41,770 nucleotides of DNA from Albidovulum sp. (lineage in GTDB: Bacteria > Pseudomonadota > Alphaproteobacteria > Rhodobacterales > Rhodobacteraceae), in contig NZ_WBUS01000015.1 of NCBI RefSeq assembly GCF_008933605.1, positions 1 through 41,770 on the forward strand, read 5' to 3'. Position 1 is the first letter of the stretch. The number at the start of each line of letters is the position of its first letter. Position numbers and translations under genes: made by a program. Positions 39,481 to 41,770 of the stretch are shown piece after piece. The notes below the pieces were generated by a model. The model saw only the letters and a list, made by a program, of their open reading frames with translations. It was not told where the DNA came from and did no database searches.

Positions 39481-40653
39481 ATGCAGATCAATCGCAGGGC
39501 GATTACCGTCGGGACGACCTTCTTTCTGGCCGCGGCGACCGGCCATGTCATGCAGAACGGCGAAACCATCAGCGCGCGGCTGAGCGGCGCCGATGCACCG
39601 GCGGCACCGGTACTCGCCAGCGTGACGTCGACCGCGGCGACCGTGACCGTCACGGAGACCCCAGCCCCGGTTCCGGCACCGGAGCCGGTCGGCGTGCCCG
39701 CGCCTGAGGTAGTCGAAGCGCCGCCCGCCGCCGTGCCGGAACCAGCGCCCGCACCGGCCACCGCCGAGATCGTTGTCGCCGCCGTCCCGGCAGCCCCGGA
39801 ACCGGTCGCCGCCCCGGCGCCGGTCCGCGCCGCCTCGGGTCTTCCCGACCTGCCGCCGGTAGAGCCGGTGGCGTTGGCTGCGGATCTGCGGCTTGCGGGG
39901 CGGATCGGCGCGCTTGACGCGGGCTACACGAAGACCGACACCGCCGCGGATGCAAGCTACAGTGTCTTCGGCATTGCCTGCGCCGACCCGACGCTCGCAC
40001 TCGAGCCCTCCGCGCGCGGCATGATGAAGATGACACTTGCCGCCCCCTGCTTCGCCAACGAAAGGGTGACGGTGAGCCATGCCGGGCTTGTTGTCGCCAT
40101 GGCGACCGATCCGGCCGGCGATCTCACAATGATGCTCCCGGCGCTTTCCACCACGGCCAGGGTCGATGTCCGCTTCGCTTCCGGCGACATGGTGGCCGCG
40201 ACGCAGACCGTAAGCGGGCTCGACGCGCTCGCCCGCGTCGGCGTGCAGTGGCGCGGCGTCGATGGGTTCCGCCTTCATGCCTTCGAGAACGGCGCCGGAT
40301 TCGACATGCCGGGCCATGTCTCCGCAGCCGCGCCGCGCGAGCGGACGACCGCCGACGGCGGGTTCCTCGCGGTTCTCGGTGATCCGGCGGTGGATCATCC
40401 GCTGATGGCCGAAGTCTACACGGCCCCGGCGGGTACGGTCCTGAGCGAGGTCATGGTGGAGGCACCGGTGACGGAGGCGACCTGCGGGCGGCTTCTTGCC
40501 GGCCAGGCGCTCCGCATGGTGCCAGATGCGGCCGCCACCACCGAGACGGTCAGCTTCGCCATGCCCGCCTGCGACGCCGTGGGGGACTCGGTGATGCTCG
40601 GCCTCGCGCCGGTTGCCGTTCCCGCGGTTGCGATGGTCACGGCCGGCGACTGA
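39481..40653 (+). CDS. Predicted membrane-anchored/exported protein with Pro/Ala/Val-rich linker; function unknown
   Basis: MQINRRAITVGTTFFLAAATGHVMQNG N-terminus; ETPAPVPAPEPVGVPAPEVVEAPPAAVPEPAPAPA linker; well-formed GGGGAG RBS. Confidence 0.78.
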   Translation: MQINRRAITVGTTFFLAAATGHVMQNGETISARLSGADAPAAPVLASVTSTAATVTVTETPAPVPAPEPVGVPAPEVVEAPPAAVPEPAPAPATAEIVVAAVPAAPEPVAAPAPVRAASGLPDLPPVEPVALAADLRLAGRIGALDAGYTKTDTAADASYSVFGIACADPTLALEPSARGMMKMTLAAPCFANERVTVSHAGLVVAMATDPAGDLTMMLPALSTTARVDVRFASGDMVAATQTVSGLDALARVGVQWRGVDGFRLHAFENGAGFDMPGHVSAAAPRERTTADGGFLAVLGDPAVDHPLMAEVYTAPAGTVLSEVMVEAPVTEATCGRLLAGQALRMVPDAAATTETVSFAMPACDAVGDSVMLGLAPVAVPAVAMVTAGD

Positions 40654-40670
40654 GCCGGCGCGGGCCGTCC

Positions 40671-41429
40671 TCAGAGATAGCCTTCCGAACGGAAGCTCAG
40701 TTCGCGCGACTTGCCGACGATCAGGTGGTCGTGCAGCACGATCCCCATGACCTCGGCCGCGTCGCGGATCTGACCCGTCACGACGATGTCGGCCTCCGAC
40801 GGCGTCGGATCGCCGGACGGATGGTTGTGCACGAGGATGAGCGCGCTCGCGTTCAGTTCCAGCGCCCGCTTTACCACCTCGCGCGGATAGACCGGCACAT
40901 GGTCCACCGTGCCCCTTGCCTGTTCCTCATCGGCGATCAGCACGTTCTTGCGGTCGAGGTAGAGCACGCGGAATTGCTCGGTCTCGCGGTGCGCCATGGC
41001 GGTGCGGCAGTAGTCGAGCAGCGCATTCCACGAGGACAGCACCGGACGATGCAGCACCTTCGCCCGGGCAAGACGGTGCGCCGCGGCCTCGACGATCTTC
41101 AGCTCCTGCACCACCGCGTCGCCGACGCCCCGCACGGCGCGGAGCCGTTCGGCCGGCGCCGAGACGACGCGGTTGAAGTCGCCGAAGGTGTCGAGAAGCA
41201 GGCGAGCGAGCGGCTTGACGTCCTGCCGCGGGATGGCACGGAAGAGCACGAGTTCCAGGAGCTCGTAGTCGGGCATCGCCGCGGCACCGCCTTCCATGAA
41301 CCGGGACCGGAGCCTCTGCCGGTGGTCGCGGATATAGGAGGGCAGGCGGCCACCGGGCAGCACCGCTTCCGGCGCCTCGTCGGCGGGAAAGAGCAGCGGG
41401 GCTTCGTGAAAGGCGCGAGTCTGGCTCAT
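40671..41429 (-). CDS. radC: RadC family JAB-domain DNA repair-type protein
   Basis: LPSYIRDHRQRLRSRFMEGG; HNHPSGDPTPSEADI metal motif. Start could be 41429 or 41450. Confidence 0.93.
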   Translation of the reverse strand: MSQTRAFHEAPLLFPADEAPEAVLPGGRLPSYIRDHRQRLRSRFMEGGAAAMPDYELLELVLFRAIPRQDVKPLARLLLDTFGDFNRVVSAPAERLRAVRGVGDAVVQELKIVEAAAHRLARAKVLHRPVLSSWNALLDYCRTAMAHRETEQFRVLYLDRKNVLIADEEQARGTVDHVPVYPREVVKRALELNASALILVHNHPSGDPTPSEADIVVTGQIRDAAEVMGIVLHDHLIVGKSRELSFRSEGYL

Positions 41430-41463
41430 GCCCTCAGATTCCCGTTGCATGGTGAAGGAAAGG

Positions 41464-41770
41464 TTAATCGCGTGGCGGCCGCCCGAGATAGGCCGCGAGT
41501 TCGGCGGGCGGATCGGCCATGAGCGCCGCCGTCGGCCGCGGGGCATGGGCCACGCCATTCGCCACCAGCACCGTCAGCTCGGCGAAGCTGAGCGCATCGC
41601 CGGGATCGTGGCTGACCATGAGGACGGTCGCGCCGGTTTCCCCGGCGATGTCCGCCACCAGTTCCAGCATCTCGGCCTTCAGCGCCGGCCCGAGCGCGGC
41701 GAAAGGCTCGTCGAGCAGCATCAGCGGCCGCGCCCGCAGCAGGACGCGCGCCAGCGCCACCCGGCTCTGC
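41464..41770 (-). CDS. ABC transporter ATP-binding protein, C-terminal part (truncated by window edge; ThiQ-like)
   Basis: QSRVALARVLLRARPLMLLDEPFAALGPALKAEMLELV...VLMVSHDPGDAL. Confidence 0.82.
   Translation of the reverse strand, partial: QSRVALARVLLRARPLMLLDEPFAALGPALKAEMLELVADIAGETGATVLMVSHDPGDALSFAELTVLVANGVAHAPRPTAALMADPPAELAAYLGRPPRD

Noticed and set aside
1-41770. CRISPR arrays, transposases, integrases, toxin-antitoxin pairs, restriction systems, prophage genes
   Set aside because: Looked for on both strands among the ORFs and as spaced repeats; nothing supportable was found.

Overview
High-GC chromosomal window whose gene content and order look like a Rhodobacteraceae-type alphaproteobacterium (inference from protein character, not a database match). 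It is mostly core metabolism and information processing: mutS (cut by the left edge), maeB, msrA, SCP2-like, argG, ilvA, hslO, cca, two tandem ABC exporters, an rRNA methyltransferase-like gene, L,D-transpeptidases, hemH, comF, grxC, ubiG, pip, tspO, rimP-nusA-ylxR-infB, mutT, argJ, a parvulin PPIase, secA, radC and an ABC ATPase cut by the right edge (ThiQ-like). I found no CRISPR array, tRNA/rRNA, transposon, prophage or recognisable defence island, and no single clearly new system. The items most worth a second look are: a 58-aa secreted/membrane protein gene missing from the ORF track, with its own promoter, inverted repeat and terminator; a promoter plus terminator leader directly upstream of rimP; a divergent Hpt / REC-PP2C phosphatase pair; a methyltransferase-fold protein lacking the glycine-rich SAM motif; an ArgJ with a Lys/Ala-rich N-terminal extension; a 45-aa ORF convergent to infB; a heptad-repeat Gly-rich exported protein; and an RpoH-like promoter in front of hslO.
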